Shown one piece after another: positions 9,350 to 18,522 of a stretch of DNA of 64,000 nucleotides. Both the position numbers and the translations under genes were made by a program. The stretch's first letter is position 1; every line of letters starts with the position of its first letter. A model generated the notes under the pieces. The model saw only the letters and a program-made list of their open reading frames with translations, ran no database searches and was not told the origin of the DNA. The DNA is from Pluralibacter gergoviae ATCC 33028 = NBRC 105706 (GTDB lineage Bacteria; Pseudomonadota; Gammaproteobacteria; Enterobacterales; Enterobacteriaceae). The stretch covers positions 20,297 through 84,296 of the forward strand of contig NZ_BCZS01000020.1 in assembly GCF_001598855.1 (NCBI RefSeq), read 5' to 3'.

Positions 9350-10903
9350 ATGCCATCCTCAACGCAACATAAAGAGAGCCGGACCTTCTTCGGCCATCCG
9401 TACCCGCTGGGCGCGCTATTTTTTACCGAGATGTGGGAGCGCTTCTCCTTCTACGGCATTCGTCCGCTGCTGATCCTGTTTATGGCCGCCACCGTTTACG
9501 ACGGCGGTATGGGGCTGGCCCGCGAAAACGCCTCGGCTATTGTCGGTATTTTCGCCGGCACCATGTACCTGGCGGCGCTGCCCGGCGGCTGGCTGGCGGA
9601 CAACTGGCTCGGCCAGCAGCGGGCGGTGTGGTACGGCTCGCTGCTGATTGCCCTCGGCCACCTCTCCATTGCGCTGTCGGCGCTGATGGGCGACGCGCTG
9701 TTCTTTATCGGACTGATGTTTATCGTGCTCGGCTCCGGGCTGTTTAAAACCTGCATCTCGGTGATGGTCGGCACCCTGTATAAGAAGGGCGACGCCCGCC
9801 GCGACGGCGGCTTTTCGCTGTTCTATATGGGGATCAACCTCGGCTCCTTTATCGCGCCGCTGATCTCCGGCTGGCTGGTGAAAACCCACGGCTGGCACTG
9901 GGGCTTCGGCATCGGCGGTATCGGGATGCTGGTCGCGCTGGTGATTTTCCGCCTGTTCGCGGTGCCGTCGATGAAGCGCTACGACGGCGAAGTCGGTCTC
10001 GACTCCACCTGGAACAGTCCGGTGGCGAAAAAGCGCGGCGTCGGCGCCTGGCTGCTGGCGCTGGCGGCGGCGTTAGCCGTGGTCGTTACGCTGGTTGCTC
10101 AGGGCGTAATCGTCATCAACCCGGTGGCGGTGGCCAGCGCGCTGGTGTACGTGATTGCCGCCTCGGTGGCGCTGTACTTTATCTGGCTGTTCGCCTTTGC
10201 CGGGCTGAACCGCAAGGAGCGGGCGCGCCTGCTGGTGTGCTTTATTCTGCTGGTGGCGGCGGCCTTCTTCTGGTCGGCGTTCGAGCAGAAGCCGACCTCC
10301 TTTAACCTGTTTGCCAACGACTACACCAACCGCATGCTGGGCGGCTTTGAGATCCCGGCGGTGTGGTTCCAGTCGGTGAATGCCCTGTTTATTATCCTGC
10401 TGGCGCCGGTGTTTAGCTGGGCGTGGCCGTGGCTTGCCCGCAACCATATCCGCCCGGGGAGCATCACCAAGTTTATGATCGGCGTGCTGTTTGCGGCAGG
10501 CGGTTTCGGCCTGATGATGCTGGCGGCGCAGAACGTGCTGGCCAGCGGCGGCGGCACGGTATCGCCGCTGTGGCTGGTGGGCAGCATCCTGATGCTGACC
10601 CTCGGCGAGCTGTGCCTGAGCCCGATCGGGCTTGCCACCATGACTCTGCTGGCGCCGGAGAGAATGCGCGGCCAGATGATGGGCCTGTGGTTCTGCGCCA
10701 GCGCGCTGGGCAACCTGGCGGCGGGCCTGATCGGCGGCCACGTGAAGGCCGACCAGCTCGATATGCTGCCAGACCTCTTCGCCCGCTGCTCTATTGCGCT
10801 GCTGATCTGCGCCGGCGTGCTGTTCCTGCTGATTATTCCGGTGCGCCGCCTGCTGGCGAACGCGAAGGGCGAAACCGGCAGAGTAGAAGAAGCGAAAGCC
10901 TGA
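9350..10903 (+). CDS. POT/PTR-family proton-coupled peptide transporter
   Basis: An inner-membrane transporter of 517 residues with about 14 hydrophobic segments. The family signature ExxERFxYY-like motif reads FFTEMWERFSFYGIRPLLIL near residue 30, and GGWLADNWLGQQRAVWYGS is the second POT motif; SAFEQKPTSFNLF on the seventh helix region carries a further conserved glutamate. It imports di- and tripeptides with protons in known homologues. It is not collinear with E. coli DtpC, so I give no symbol. The ATG at 9350 has GGAG five bases before it. A terminator follows at 10961. Confidence 0.9.
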   Translation: MPSSTQHKESRTFFGHPYPLGALFFTEMWERFSFYGIRPLLILFMAATVYDGGMGLARENASAIVGIFAGTMYLAALPGGWLADNWLGQQRAVWYGSLLIALGHLSIALSALMGDALFFIGLMFIVLGSGLFKTCISVMVGTLYKKGDARRDGGFSLFYMGINLGSFIAPLISGWLVKTHGWHWGFGIGGIGMLVALVIFRLFAVPSMKRYDGEVGLDSTWNSPVAKKRGVGAWLLALAAALAVVVTLVAQGVIVINPVAVASALVYVIAASVALYFIWLFAFAGLNRKERARLLVCFILLVAAAFFWSAFEQKPTSFNLFANDYTNRMLGGFEIPAVWFQSVNALFIILLAPVFSWAWPWLARNHIRPGSITKFMIGVLFAAGGFGLMMLAAQNVLASGGGTVSPLWLVGSILMLTLGELCLSPIGLATMTLLAPERMRGQMMGLWFCASALGNLAAGLIGGHVKADQLDMLPDLFARCSIALLICAGVLFLLIIPVRRLLANAKGETGRVEEAKA

Positions 10904-10960
10904 TCGGCGTGCGCGCCTGCACCTGAAAGGTGCAGCGCGGCGCATTGATTCCCGTCAAAA

Positions 10961-10980
10961 GCCCCGCCAGCGGGGTTTTT
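10961..10980 (+). terminator. Intrinsic terminator after the POT gene
   Basis: CCCCGC, a CA loop and GCGGGG followed by TTTTT form a compact Rho-independent terminator 58 bases after the stop. An additional imperfect dyad with TGCACCT/AGGTGCA arms stands just before it (about 10909-10943). Confidence 0.85.
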
Positions 10981-11038
10981 GACGCTCTGGCATCGCCCTT
11001 GCTTAACTCCCTTACGCTGTTTAATTCGGGAGTCGCGC

Positions 11039-12358
11039 ATGAAAGCCTCATCCACCCGCTATACCATCTTCTCGCTGCTGTTTCTGATTGCCCTGATTAA
11101 CTATGTCGATCGCGGCGCGCTGTCGTTTGCCGCCAACGCCATCTCTCAGGAGTTCCACTTCAGCAAGGTGCAGCTCGGCGCCGTGCTCGGCTACTTCGGC
11201 TTCGGCTATCTGTTCGGCTCGCTGTGCGGCGGCTTCCTCGCCGACCGCCTGGGGACCAAAAAGGTGTGGCTGATGGCCGGTATTCTCTGGTCGCTGCTGG
11301 AGATAGCCACCGCCTGGGCAGGGGAAATCGGCCTCGCGCTGTTCGGCGGCTCGGCGATTATGGGCTTTGCCGCCCTGCGGGTGCTGTTCGGCTTTACCGA
11401 GGGGCCGGCCTACGCCCTGATGAATAAAAGCATCGCCCACTGGGCGCCGGACAACGAACGCGGCTTCGCGCTGGGCATCGGTCTGCTCAGCACCCAGGTG
11501 GGCTCTCTGCTGACCGCGCCGATTGCCGTTGGCCTGCTGCTGCTCACTCACGACTGGCGGATGATGTTTATGCTGCTGGGCGCCTTTTCGCTGCTGGCGA
11601 TGCTGCTGTTCGCCCGCCACTTCGCCGATACGCCGCAGCAGCACCCCGGCGTTAACGACGCCGAGCGGGCGCTGATCGTGCGCGGGCAAAAGCAGGGCGG
11701 CGACAGCGGCGAGCCGCTGCCGTGGTGGCGCTTTTTCACCAGTCGTACCCTGGTCTGCAACGCGCTCGGCTACTTCAGCTTTCTCTATATCACCTTTACC
11801 CTGGTGACCTGGATGCCGAAGTATCTGCAGGACAACTTCCACTACGATCTGCACTCCCTGTGGTACGTGGCGATGATCCCGTGGAGCGGCGCCTGCATAA
11901 CGGTACTGCTCGGCGGGCGGATTGCCGACCGCATCATCTCCCGCTTCGGCAACCTGCGCCTGGCGCGCAACGTCTTTGCGGCGGTGACCCTGTTCGCCAC
12001 CGCCTGCTGCTTTATGGCTATTCCGTGGGTGGGGTCGGCGGCGGGGATTATCGCCCTGATGACGCTCGGCAACGCGCTGAATGCGCTGGTGAATAATGTC
12101 TACTGGTCGGTGGTGATCGACGTAACGCCGAAGGCGTCGGTGGGGGCCTACAGCGGCATGACCCTGGCGATCGCCAATATGGCGGCCATCATCTCGCCGA
12201 TGCTCTGCGGCTGGCTGGCGCAGTACTACGGCTACAACGCCATGTTCACCGTCACCGCCTGCATCGCCTTTGCCAGCATGCTGGCGATGACCCTGCTGCA
12301 GCCGGAGAAGCGGCTGCAGCAGGAGGACTTCCCGGCGGGTGCCCGCCAGCTCAGCTGA
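11039..12358 (+). CDS. MFS transporter, ACS (anion:cation symporter) family
   Basis: A 439-residue major facilitator with 12 predicted helices. The N-terminus ALINYVDRGALSFAANAI and GGFLADRLGTKKVW are the ACS-family first helix and the loop 2-3 motif. Members import organic acids such as galactonate, glucarate or aromatic acids with protons. The ATG at 11039 has GGGAG seven bases before it. The gene converges on the monooxygenase gene, overlapping its stop by eight bases, and shares a neighbourhood with a ring-cleavage set, so an aromatic acid is the likely cargo (inference). Confidence 0.88.
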   Translation: MKASSTRYTIFSLLFLIALINYVDRGALSFAANAISQEFHFSKVQLGAVLGYFGFGYLFGSLCGGFLADRLGTKKVWLMAGILWSLLEIATAWAGEIGLALFGGSAIMGFAALRVLFGFTEGPAYALMNKSIAHWAPDNERGFALGIGLLSTQVGSLLTAPIAVGLLLLTHDWRMMFMLLGAFSLLAMLLFARHFADTPQQHPGVNDAERALIVRGQKQGGDSGEPLPWWRFFTSRTLVCNALGYFSFLYITFTLVTWMPKYLQDNFHYDLHSLWYVAMIPWSGACITVLLGGRIADRIISRFGNLRLARNVFAAVTLFATACCFMAIPWVGSAAGIIALMTLGNALNALVNNVYWSVVIDVTPKASVGAYSGMTLAIANMAAIISPMLCGWLAQYYGYNAMFTVTACIAFASMLAMTLLQPEKRLQQEDFPAGARQLS

Positions 12359-13928
12359 CGGCGGCGGCCTGCGTGAGGCTCAGGCTATCGCGCAGGTGCC
12401 GGAGCAGGGCAGGCACTTCGTCTGCGCTCGCCACCGCGCCGTAGAGATAAAAGTCCGGCCGCATCAGGGCGGCGCACACCCGCTGCTCGCGCAGGAAGGC
12501 GGCGTACTTGCCGGAGAGATCCTGCCAGCTCTCGCCGCGGCCGTCGCCGATGATGACTACCTGGCCGCCAAGCTCCTCCAGCAGGGGGCGGGCGAGCGCC
12601 AGCAGCGCCGGGGCGGCGGCCGCCTGCGCGAGGATCAGGTGGAAGCCGCGGCCAAACAGGTCGTCAAAGCGGCCGTCCCGCGCCCCGCGGCGCAGCGCGC
12701 CGTGGACGAACAGCTGGCCCGACAGCCCGTTTTGCGCCGGATAGAGTAATCCTCCCTGCAGTCCCGGAAAGGGCGGCAGCGGTCCGGCCTCGCCGCTGAG
12801 GTAGCGGTTATCCCGCGCCAGCGCCTGCTGCATATCCGAGACGCATACCACCCGGCCCATGGCGATGGAGTCCTCGATCACCGCCCGGATCTGCGGCCGG
12901 CGCTCGGCGGCGTAGCCGTCGAGCAGCGCCTCGCCGGCGCGGCCCCGCAGCACGCGGTCCAGCCGCCAGGAGAGGTTCCAGACGTCGCGCAGCCCCGAGC
13001 ACATCCCCTGGCCCATAAAGGGCGGCATCAGGTGGGCGGCGTCGCCCGCCAGCAGCACCCGGCCCTGGCGCCAGCGGTCGGCAATGCGCGAGCGGAACTG
13101 ATACACCGCGTGGCGCACCAGCTCGACGCTTTCCGGAGTTGCCCACGGGGCCAGCAGCTGCCAGACCTTCTCCTCCGACTGTAAGTCCGCCATGCTCTCG
13201 TGCGGCAGGCGCATAAACTCCCAGCGCCGGTAGCCCGGCCCGCCGGGTACAATGGTGGTGGGGCGTTCGGGGTTGCACCACTGGGCGCTTTCGGGAATAT
13301 CAAGCGTGACGCCGGGGCGCGGCTTGACGTCAACCACCAGCCAGTCTTCGGCGAAGCCCAGATCCAGCCAGTCGATGCCGCAGATGCGGCGAACCGTGCT
13401 ATTGGCGCCGTCGGCGCCGATAACGTAGCGCGCCTGAAAGCGCTGGCGCTCTGCTGCCGGATCGTCGCGCTCCGCGGTGGCGACCATCACCAGCTCGCAG
13501 CCGTCGGCGGTCTGGCTCAGCCGTTCGACCTCGCGGCCCGGATAGCGGTCGACGTTGGGCAGGGCCTTCACCTGCCTGTCGAAGATAGCCTCCAGGTCCG
13601 GCTGGTTGAAAAAGTAGCCGAAGGGGCCGCCGCTTATCGACTCCGCGCCCCAGTCCAGCGCCAGCAGCCGCCGCCAGTCGGCGCTGTACCACTCATAAGA
13701 TGAGGCGGCGTGCGAGACGGGCGCCACCTCCTGCTCCAGATCCAGCATCCGCAGCACGCGGCGAATTTCATGATCGTGAAAGACCGCCCGCGGCAGCGGA
13801 TAAAGCGATTCCCAGCGTTCAAACACCGCTACCCGGTAGCCCTGGCGGCCCATCACCAGAGAGAGAAGCTGGCCGACCGGGCCGTAGCCGACGATAGCGA
13901 TGTCGTACATCGTGTTGTTATTCATCAC
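12351..13928 (-). CDS. FAD-dependent aromatic monooxygenase (MhpA/PheA class)
   Basis: A 525-residue class A flavoprotein hydroxylase. It shows the N-terminal dinucleotide fold DIAIVGYGPVGQLLSLVMG, the DG motif YVIGADGANSTVRRICGI near residue 175, and the second FAD motif RVLLAGDAAHLMPPFMGQG near residue 300. A C-terminal thioredoxin-like segment follows, as in MhpA and phenol hydroxylases. It would add a hydroxyl group ortho to an existing one using NAD(P)H and O2. The first gene of the leftward run is the FAH gene; this one follows the VOC dioxygenase by about 19 bases. The substrate is not predictable, and start choice between nearby ATGs is uncertain. Confidence 0.87.
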   Translation of the reverse strand: MMNNNTMYDIAIVGYGPVGQLLSLVMGRQGYRVAVFERWESLYPLPRAVFHDHEIRRVLRMLDLEQEVAPVSHAASSYEWYSADWRRLLALDWGAESISGGPFGYFFNQPDLEAIFDRQVKALPNVDRYPGREVERLSQTADGCELVMVATAERDDPAAERQRFQARYVIGADGANSTVRRICGIDWLDLGFAEDWLVVDVKPRPGVTLDIPESAQWCNPERPTTIVPGGPGYRRWEFMRLPHESMADLQSEEKVWQLLAPWATPESVELVRHAVYQFRSRIADRWRQGRVLLAGDAAHLMPPFMGQGMCSGLRDVWNLSWRLDRVLRGRAGEALLDGYAAERRPQIRAVIEDSIAMGRVVCVSDMQQALARDNRYLSGEAGPLPPFPGLQGGLLYPAQNGLSGQLFVHGALRRGARDGRFDDLFGRGFHLILAQAAAAPALLALARPLLEELGGQVVIIGDGRGESWQDLSGKYAAFLREQRVCAALMRPDFYLYGAVASADEVPALLRHLRDSLSLTQAAAVS

Positions 13929-13947
13929 AGTTATCCACGTTGGTCAG

Positions 13948-14868
13948 TTATGCCGTTGCCTGCGGCGCCAGTTCGGTGTTGTGAATAAACCACGGCGGTA
14001 CGTCGGGGCCCCACAGATAGAGCGCGTTCTCCGGCAGGAAGTTGCCGGTGGGCCAGACGGTATTGGCGCTGATGTAATCAATGTCCGCCGAGTACTCAAA
14101 GAATGAGCCCCACGGATCGCGCACGTAGTGAAAATAGTTTGAGCCGAGGCAGTGGCGGCCGGTGCCCCAGCCCTCTTTAAACCCGGCGCGGGCCATCTGG
14201 GTGGCGCCGTTGCCAACCTCGTTGATGCTGTCCACTTCCCAGGCCGCGTGATGAAAGCCTTTGCCCGCGCTTTTGGCGAAGGCCACCAGGTGGTGATCGC
14301 AGCCGTGGCGGGCGTGCATAAAGGCGATGACGTCCTGCGAGAAGTCGGAGAGATTAAGGCCGATGGCCCGCTGGTAGAAGTCGACGGCCCGGGTGACATC
14401 GGGCGAGAACAGCAGCACGTGCGACAGCCGGCGGGGCGAGATCTTTGTGACCCGATCCCGGGTCACCGTGCCGCGCGCGTCCGGGGGCGTGGCGGGCAGC
14501 GGGACGATGTGCTTGGCATCGGGAAGGGTCTTTTTGCCCACTTTGATATTGATGCGGTTGCCGTCCGGATCGCGGAACCAGAAGCCCGCGCCGTCGATAA
14601 ACTCGGGCTCGGCGCCGCACTCACGTACCTGACCGAGCAGCGCCTCGTAGTCTTCGGCGTAGCAGTGGAAGCAGATCCAGGCCAGCGACTTTTGTTCGGC
14701 GGGCAGAATGTGCGCCCAGGTGTGCCCGTCGGCGGCGGCGAGCGACAGCCCGGCCTCGTTTTTGGCGATGCTCAGGCCGAAGCTGTTATAGAAATAGTCT
14801 GCTTCGGCCAGAGAGGGGACAAACAGGGCGAAATGATCGATAGAGTGAATGCCACGTAATTGCGTCAT
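13948..14868 (-). CDS. Extradiol ring-cleavage dioxygenase of the VOC family
   Basis: A 306-residue protein with two vicinal-oxygen-chelate modules. Module 1 starts HSIDHFALFVPSLAEADYFY; module 2 starts RLSHVLLFSPDVTRAVDFYQ. The catalytic module keeps an H-H-E ligand set: His in LSHVLLF, His in GFHHAAWEV, and Glu in GSFFEYSADID. That fits type I extradiol catechol dioxygenases, which open a catechol ring next to its hydroxyls. GGAGGAG lies just before the ATG at 14868. The neighbours (FAD hydroxylase, FAH hydrolase) supply the steps before and after ring cleavage. Confidence 0.85.
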   Translation of the reverse strand: MTQLRGIHSIDHFALFVPSLAEADYFYNSFGLSIAKNEAGLSLAAADGHTWAHILPAEQKSLAWICFHCYAEDYEALLGQVRECGAEPEFIDGAGFWFRDPDGNRINIKVGKKTLPDAKHIVPLPATPPDARGTVTRDRVTKISPRRLSHVLLFSPDVTRAVDFYQRAIGLNLSDFSQDVIAFMHARHGCDHHLVAFAKSAGKGFHHAAWEVDSINEVGNGATQMARAGFKEGWGTGRHCLGSNYFHYVRDPWGSFFEYSADIDYISANTVWPTGNFLPENALYLWGPDVPPWFIHNTELAPQATA

Positions 14869-14902
14869 GACTCCTCCTGCAGGTGTAGGGTACTGTAGGG
14901 TT

Positions 14903-15736
14903 TTATTTCTCCGCGCAGATGCGGTTGCGCAGCGTGCCGACCCGCTCAACGCTGACTTCCACAATGTCGCCGTCTTTTAAAAAGCGCTTCGGATCCCTGC
15001 CGAATCCGACGCCGGCGGGCGTGCCGGTGACGATCGCGTCGCCCGCTTCGAGGGTGATCGCCTCGCTGAGGGTGGCGATAAGGGTGGCGACGTCAAACAC
15101 CATGTCGCGGGTATTGGCCGACTGCACGGTTTCACCGTTGACCCGGGTCTCCAGCAGCAGGCCCGCGGCGCCCGGCGGCAGTTCGTCGGCGGTAACCAGG
15201 TCCGGACCAAAGGCGCCGGTGGCGTCGAAGTTTTTGCCGACCGTCCACTGCGGCGTCAGGAACTGGTACTCGCGCACCGACGCGTCGTTAAACAGGGCGT
15301 AGCCCGCCACGCACTCCAGCGCCTGCGCCTTGTCGATATAGCGGCCGCCGCTTTTCAGCACGACCGCCAGCTCGCCCTCGTAGTCGAGCGTATCGGAGAG
15401 CTTGGGCAGAATAATCGGCTGATTGTGCGCCAGAAGGCTGCTGTTAAAGCGCGGGAAGACGGTCGGATAGTCCGGCTGGGCGTAGTTGGACTCTTTGGTA
15501 TGATCGGCGTAGTTGAGGCCGACGCAGATAATTTTGCCGGGGCGGGTCATCACCGGCAGATAGCTGTCATCGCCGGGAACGACGGTTTCGCCCTGCGCCT
15601 CCGCGCCGTAGCGGGTGAGATCCGCGCCGCGCGCCAGCAGCGACTCCAGCGTCTCTTCGCCGAGCACCCGCACGCCGTCGGCGGTGCGCACGCCGAGAAC
15701 GGCCCGGTTATGATGAATAAAATGCACGTAGCGCAT
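14903..15736 (-). CDS. Fumarylacetoacetate hydrolase (FAH) family protein
   Basis: A 277-residue protein with the FAH C-terminal fold. The metal-binding signature reads DYEGELAVVLKSGGRYI (E-x-E type) and the catalytic loop GKNFDATGAFGPDLVTADEL; TGTPAGVGFGRDPKRFLKDGD is the conserved C-terminal stretch. Members cleave C-C bonds in acylpyruvates or isomerise and decarboxylate ring-cleavage products. It leads the leftward dioxygenase-monooxygenase operon and is divergent from a GntR regulator, an arrangement that predicts regulation by it. Confidence 0.88.
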   Translation of the reverse strand: MRYVHFIHHNRAVLGVRTADGVRVLGEETLESLLARGADLTRYGAEAQGETVVPGDDSYLPVMTRPGKIICVGLNYADHTKESNYAQPDYPTVFPRFNSSLLAHNQPIILPKLSDTLDYEGELAVVLKSGGRYIDKAQALECVAGYALFNDASVREYQFLTPQWTVGKNFDATGAFGPDLVTADELPPGAAGLLLETRVNGETVQSANTRDMVFDVATLIATLSEAITLEAGDAIVTGTPAGVGFGRDPKRFLKDGDIVEVSVERVGTLRNRICAEK

Positions 15737-15780
15737 AGGTCAGCTCCTGTATCAGAAAGGGGGTCCTCTACAGGCTAGTG

Positions 15781-15820
15781 TGATAAAAATATATCAACCA
15801 GTAAAAAATATATATTTTTT
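15781..15820. promoter_or_regulatory. Palindromic operator candidates between the FAH and gntR genes
   Basis: The 173-base divergent gap contains a perfect 18-base palindrome AAAAAATATATATTTTTT (15803-15820) and, just before it, TGATAAAAATATATCA (15781-15796) with TGATA/TATCA arms. Such dyads are natural binding sites for the dimeric GntR regulator encoded next to them. The first may simply be promoter AT-tract; the second has the more operator-like form. Confidence 0.4.
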
Positions 15821-15909
15821 GATTTAAACTCTATTGTGTGATCTGTATATAATTTTATCTGTCCGCAGCTGCCATTCTGTTTTCAGGGACTTCACCTCGG
15901 GGCAAAGAC

Positions 15910-16602
15910 ATGAACGAAAAGCGCACCATCGCATCGCAGCTGGAAGAGCGGGTCCGGCGGGATATCATCAGCGGGCGGCTAAAGCCCGGCAGTAAAATGC
16001 GGCTCAGGGAGCTGTCCGTCCACTACGACGCCGGAGTGATCCCCCTGCGCGAGGCGCTCTCAAGGCTGGCGATGACCGGCTTCGTCTCGGCGGTCGATCA
16101 GAAAGGGTTCAGCGTGCAGAGGATCTCCGCCCCGGAGCTGCGCGACGTTACCCGGACCCGGCTGCACATCGAGTGCCGGGCGCTGGCGCTCTCCATCGAA
16201 AACGCCGACATTGAGTGGGAGAGTCAGCTGGTGGCGGCGCACCACCGTATGGGCCGCCACGAGATGCGCACCCCGCAGACCCACCAGCTCAACGCCGACT
16301 GGGAAGAGGCGCATGAGGCCTTTCACGCCGCGCTGCTCGCCAACTGCGGCTCGCCGTGGCTGCTGCGTTTTGTCGATACCCTCTGCGATCAGACCCTGCG
16401 CTACCGGGCGCTGGCGGCCGCCTCGCCGGTCGGCGAAGGGCGGGATATTGCGCTGGAGCACCGGCAGCTGATGGAGGCGGCGCTGGCGCGGGACGTTACG
16501 CGAGCCACGATGCTGCTGACGGAGCACTATATGAGGACAATGGCAATTGTGCTGGAGAGCGATGCGCTGGCTATCCAGGATACGCAAAAAGCGGGTGCTT
16601 AG
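15910..16602 (+). CDS. GntR-family regulator, FadR/FCD subfamily
   Basis: A 230-residue regulator. The winged helix is at residues 5-75 (IASQLEERVRRDIISGRLKP, then LRELSVHYDAGVIPLREALS), and the all-helical FCD effector domain follows, with metal-ligand-like histidines in EAHEAFHAALLANC and LLTEHYMRTMA. FCD regulators commonly respond to organic acids. It is divergent from the FAH-VOC-monooxygenase operon and is its probable repressor. Its stop overlaps the stop of the convergent ddpF-like gene by four bases. Confidence 0.88.
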   Translation: MNEKRTIASQLEERVRRDIISGRLKPGSKMRLRELSVHYDAGVIPLREALSRLAMTGFVSAVDQKGFSVQRISAPELRDVTRTRLHIECRALALSIENADIEWESQLVAAHHRMGRHEMRTPQTHQLNADWEEAHEAFHAALLANCGSPWLLRFVDTLCDQTLRYRALAAASPVGEGRDIALEHRQLMEAALARDVTRATMLLTEHYMRTMAIVLESDALAIQDTQKAGA

Positions 16603-17549
16603 CCTGTGCGCCCGGCGGCAATCGCCTCCGTCCGCCAGCAGCGCACCAGCGTTCCGTCGGGCTGCGGGCGCAGCGCCTGCGGCTTATCGCATCCTTCGGT
16701 TGCCCAGGGGCAGCGGTCGCGGAAGTAGCAGCCTTCGGGCAGGCGGCGGTTGCCGGGCAGCTCGGTGTTCGCCGGTGCTTCGCCCAGTTCGCCGCCGACG
16801 CGCGGCACCGAATCCATCAGCAGCCGGGTGTAGGGATGCCTCGGCGTGTCAAGTACCCGGCGGGCGTCGCCGGTTTCGACGATCTGGCCGAGATACATTA
16901 CCGCCACGCGGTCGCTCATGTGGCGCACCACGGAGACGTTGTGGGAGATGAGCACGTAGGTCAGATCCTGCTCCTGCTGCAGGTTCACCAGCAGATTGAG
17001 GATCTGCGCCTGGACCGAGATATCCAGCGCGGACGTCGGCTCATCCAGCACAATCACCTGCGGCCGCGACGACAGCGCTCTGGCGATAGCGATACGCTGG
17101 CGCTGGCCGCCGGAAAAGGCGTGGGGCAGGCGGTCGAGATACTCCGGCCGGATGCCAACCTGCAGCGCCAGGGTCTCCGCCAGACTGCGGCGCGCTTTCT
17201 CGCCGGCGCGGCTGTGGATCCACACCGGCTCGGTGATGGTCCGCCACACCGGCAGGCGGGGATCGAGCGAGGAGAGCGGATCCTGAAAGACCATCTGGAT
17301 CCGCTTCTCGCCGTCGCCGGAAAGATTTTGATACTCGCCCCGGCCCGGCCTGAGCAACCCCATCAGCAGCTTCGCCAGCGTGCTTTTGCCGCAGCCGGAC
17401 TCGCCGACAATGCCGAGGGTTTCCCCGCGCCGGGCGCTGAGCGAGAGACCGTTCAGGGCATAGACGCGTTCGGTGACCTTGCCGCGCCAGTTCTTTCTGG
17501 CGGCAAAATTCAGGTGTACATCGTTGAGTGAAAACAGTACGTCAGTCAT
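16599..17549 (-). CDS. ddpF: DdpF-like dipeptide ABC transporter ATP-binding protein
   Basis: A 316-residue ATPase with Walker A GESGCGKSTLAKLL, signature FSGGQRQRIAIARAL and Walker B VIVLDEPTSALDIS, and the C-terminal oligopeptide/dipeptide extension carrying cysteines in CYFRDRCPWATEGC. It is the second ATPase of an Opp/Dpp-type importer. The ATG at 17549 overlaps the stop of the first ATPase gene; the open frame further upstream is not used. The symbol rests on the ddpXABCDF order around it, known from E. coli D-Ala-D-Ala import. Confidence 0.88.
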   Translation of the reverse strand: MTDVLFSLNDVHLNFAARKNWRGKVTERVYALNGLSLSARRGETLGIVGESGCGKSTLAKLLMGLLRPGRGEYQNLSGDGEKRIQMVFQDPLSSLDPRLPVWRTITEPVWIHSRAGEKARRSLAETLALQVGIRPEYLDRLPHAFSGGQRQRIAIARALSSRPQVIVLDEPTSALDISVQAQILNLLVNLQQEQDLTYVLISHNVSVVRHMSDRVAVMYLGQIVETGDARRVLDTPRHPYTRLLMDSVPRVGGELGEAPANTELPGNRRLPEGCYFRDRCPWATEGCDKPQALRPQPDGTLVRCWRTEAIAAGRTG

Positions 17550-18522
17550 GAGTAGTCTCCAGGCGCGGGTACCAGCAGGCGACATGTTGTTGATCCACCG
17601 GCCGCAGCGGGGGCGTCACGCCGCAGGCCTCCCCGGCGGCAAAGCAGCGCTCGCGAAAGGCGCAGCCGGCGGGAAGCTGCGCCAGGTTCGGCACGGTGCC
17701 CGGAATAGAGCGCAGCTGCGCCCGCGGTTCGGCATTATCGGGCGTGCTATTCATCAGCCCTATCGAGTAGGGGTGGCGCGGATGTTCGAGCAGCTCCCGG
17801 GTGGCGCCGCTCTCCACCACCGAACCGGCGTACATGACGTACACCCGGTCGCAGATCTGGGAAACCACCGCCATATCGTGGCTGATAAACAGCACCGCCG
17901 CGCCGGTGGCCTGCGCTTTCTGCTTCAGCAGGCGCAGCACCTGGCGCTGTACGGTGACGTCCAGCGCGGTAGTGGGTTCATCGGCAATCAGCAGGTCGGG
18001 ATCGCAGGAGAAGGCGATGGCGATCATTACCCGCTGGCGCATACCGCCGGAGAGTTCAAACGGGTAGCGCTCGAGCACCTGCTGCGGGTCGGCTATCTGC
18101 ATATCGCGCAGCAGCGCCGCGGCCCGGCTGCGCGCGTCGCGGACGGAAAGCGGCCGGTGCTGGCGAATAACGTCCACCATCTGCTTGCCGATGCGGCGGG
18201 TGGGGTTCAGGGCGGTCATCGGCTCCTGAAAGATCATCGCCGCCTTGTCGCCGCGCAGCTGGCGCAGGGTTTTCTCCGGCGCGTTCAGCATATCGTGCGC
18301 GCTGAGGGTGACGCTGCCGCTGCGAATGCGGTAGCTGCCCGGCGGCAGCAGGCGCATGCTGAGCATGGCGGTCACCGATTTACCGGAGCCGGACTCGCCC
18401 ACCACGCCGACGATCTCGCCCCGGTTGATGTGCAGAGAGATGTTGTTCAATACCCGCACTTCGCCCTGCCAGGCGGGGAAGCTGAGGCTGACGTTATCAA
18501 GGGTCAGAATACGCTGGGTCAT
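17542..18522 (-). CDS. ddpD: DdpD-like dipeptide ABC transporter ATP-binding protein
   Basis: A 326-residue ATPase, first of the pair. It has Walker [16 protein letters not shown], signature [15 protein letters not shown], Walker [15 protein letters not shown], and the dipeptide-family C-terminal [14 protein letters not shown], which may hold an iron-sulfur cluster as in some DppD proteins. It powers uptake of a dipeptide through the adjacent permeases. The start abuts the ddpC stop and the end overlaps ddpF, so the genes are co-translated. Confidence 0.88.
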   Translation of the reverse strand: MTQRILTLDNVSLSFPAWQGEVRVLNNISLHINRGEIVGVVGESGSGKSVTAMLSMRLLPPGSYRIRSGSVTLSAHDMLNAPEKTLRQLRGDKAAMIFQEPMTALNPTRRIGKQMVDVIRQHRPLSVRDARSRAAALLRDMQIADPQQVLERYPFELSGGMRQRVMIAIAFSCDPDLLIADEPTTALDVTVQRQVLRLLKQKAQATGAAVLFISHDMAVVSQICDRVYVMYAGSVVESGATRELLEHPRHPYSIGLMNSTPDNAEPRAQLRSIPGTVPNLAQLPAGCAFRERCFAAGEACGVTPPLRPVDQQHVACWYPRLETTHD

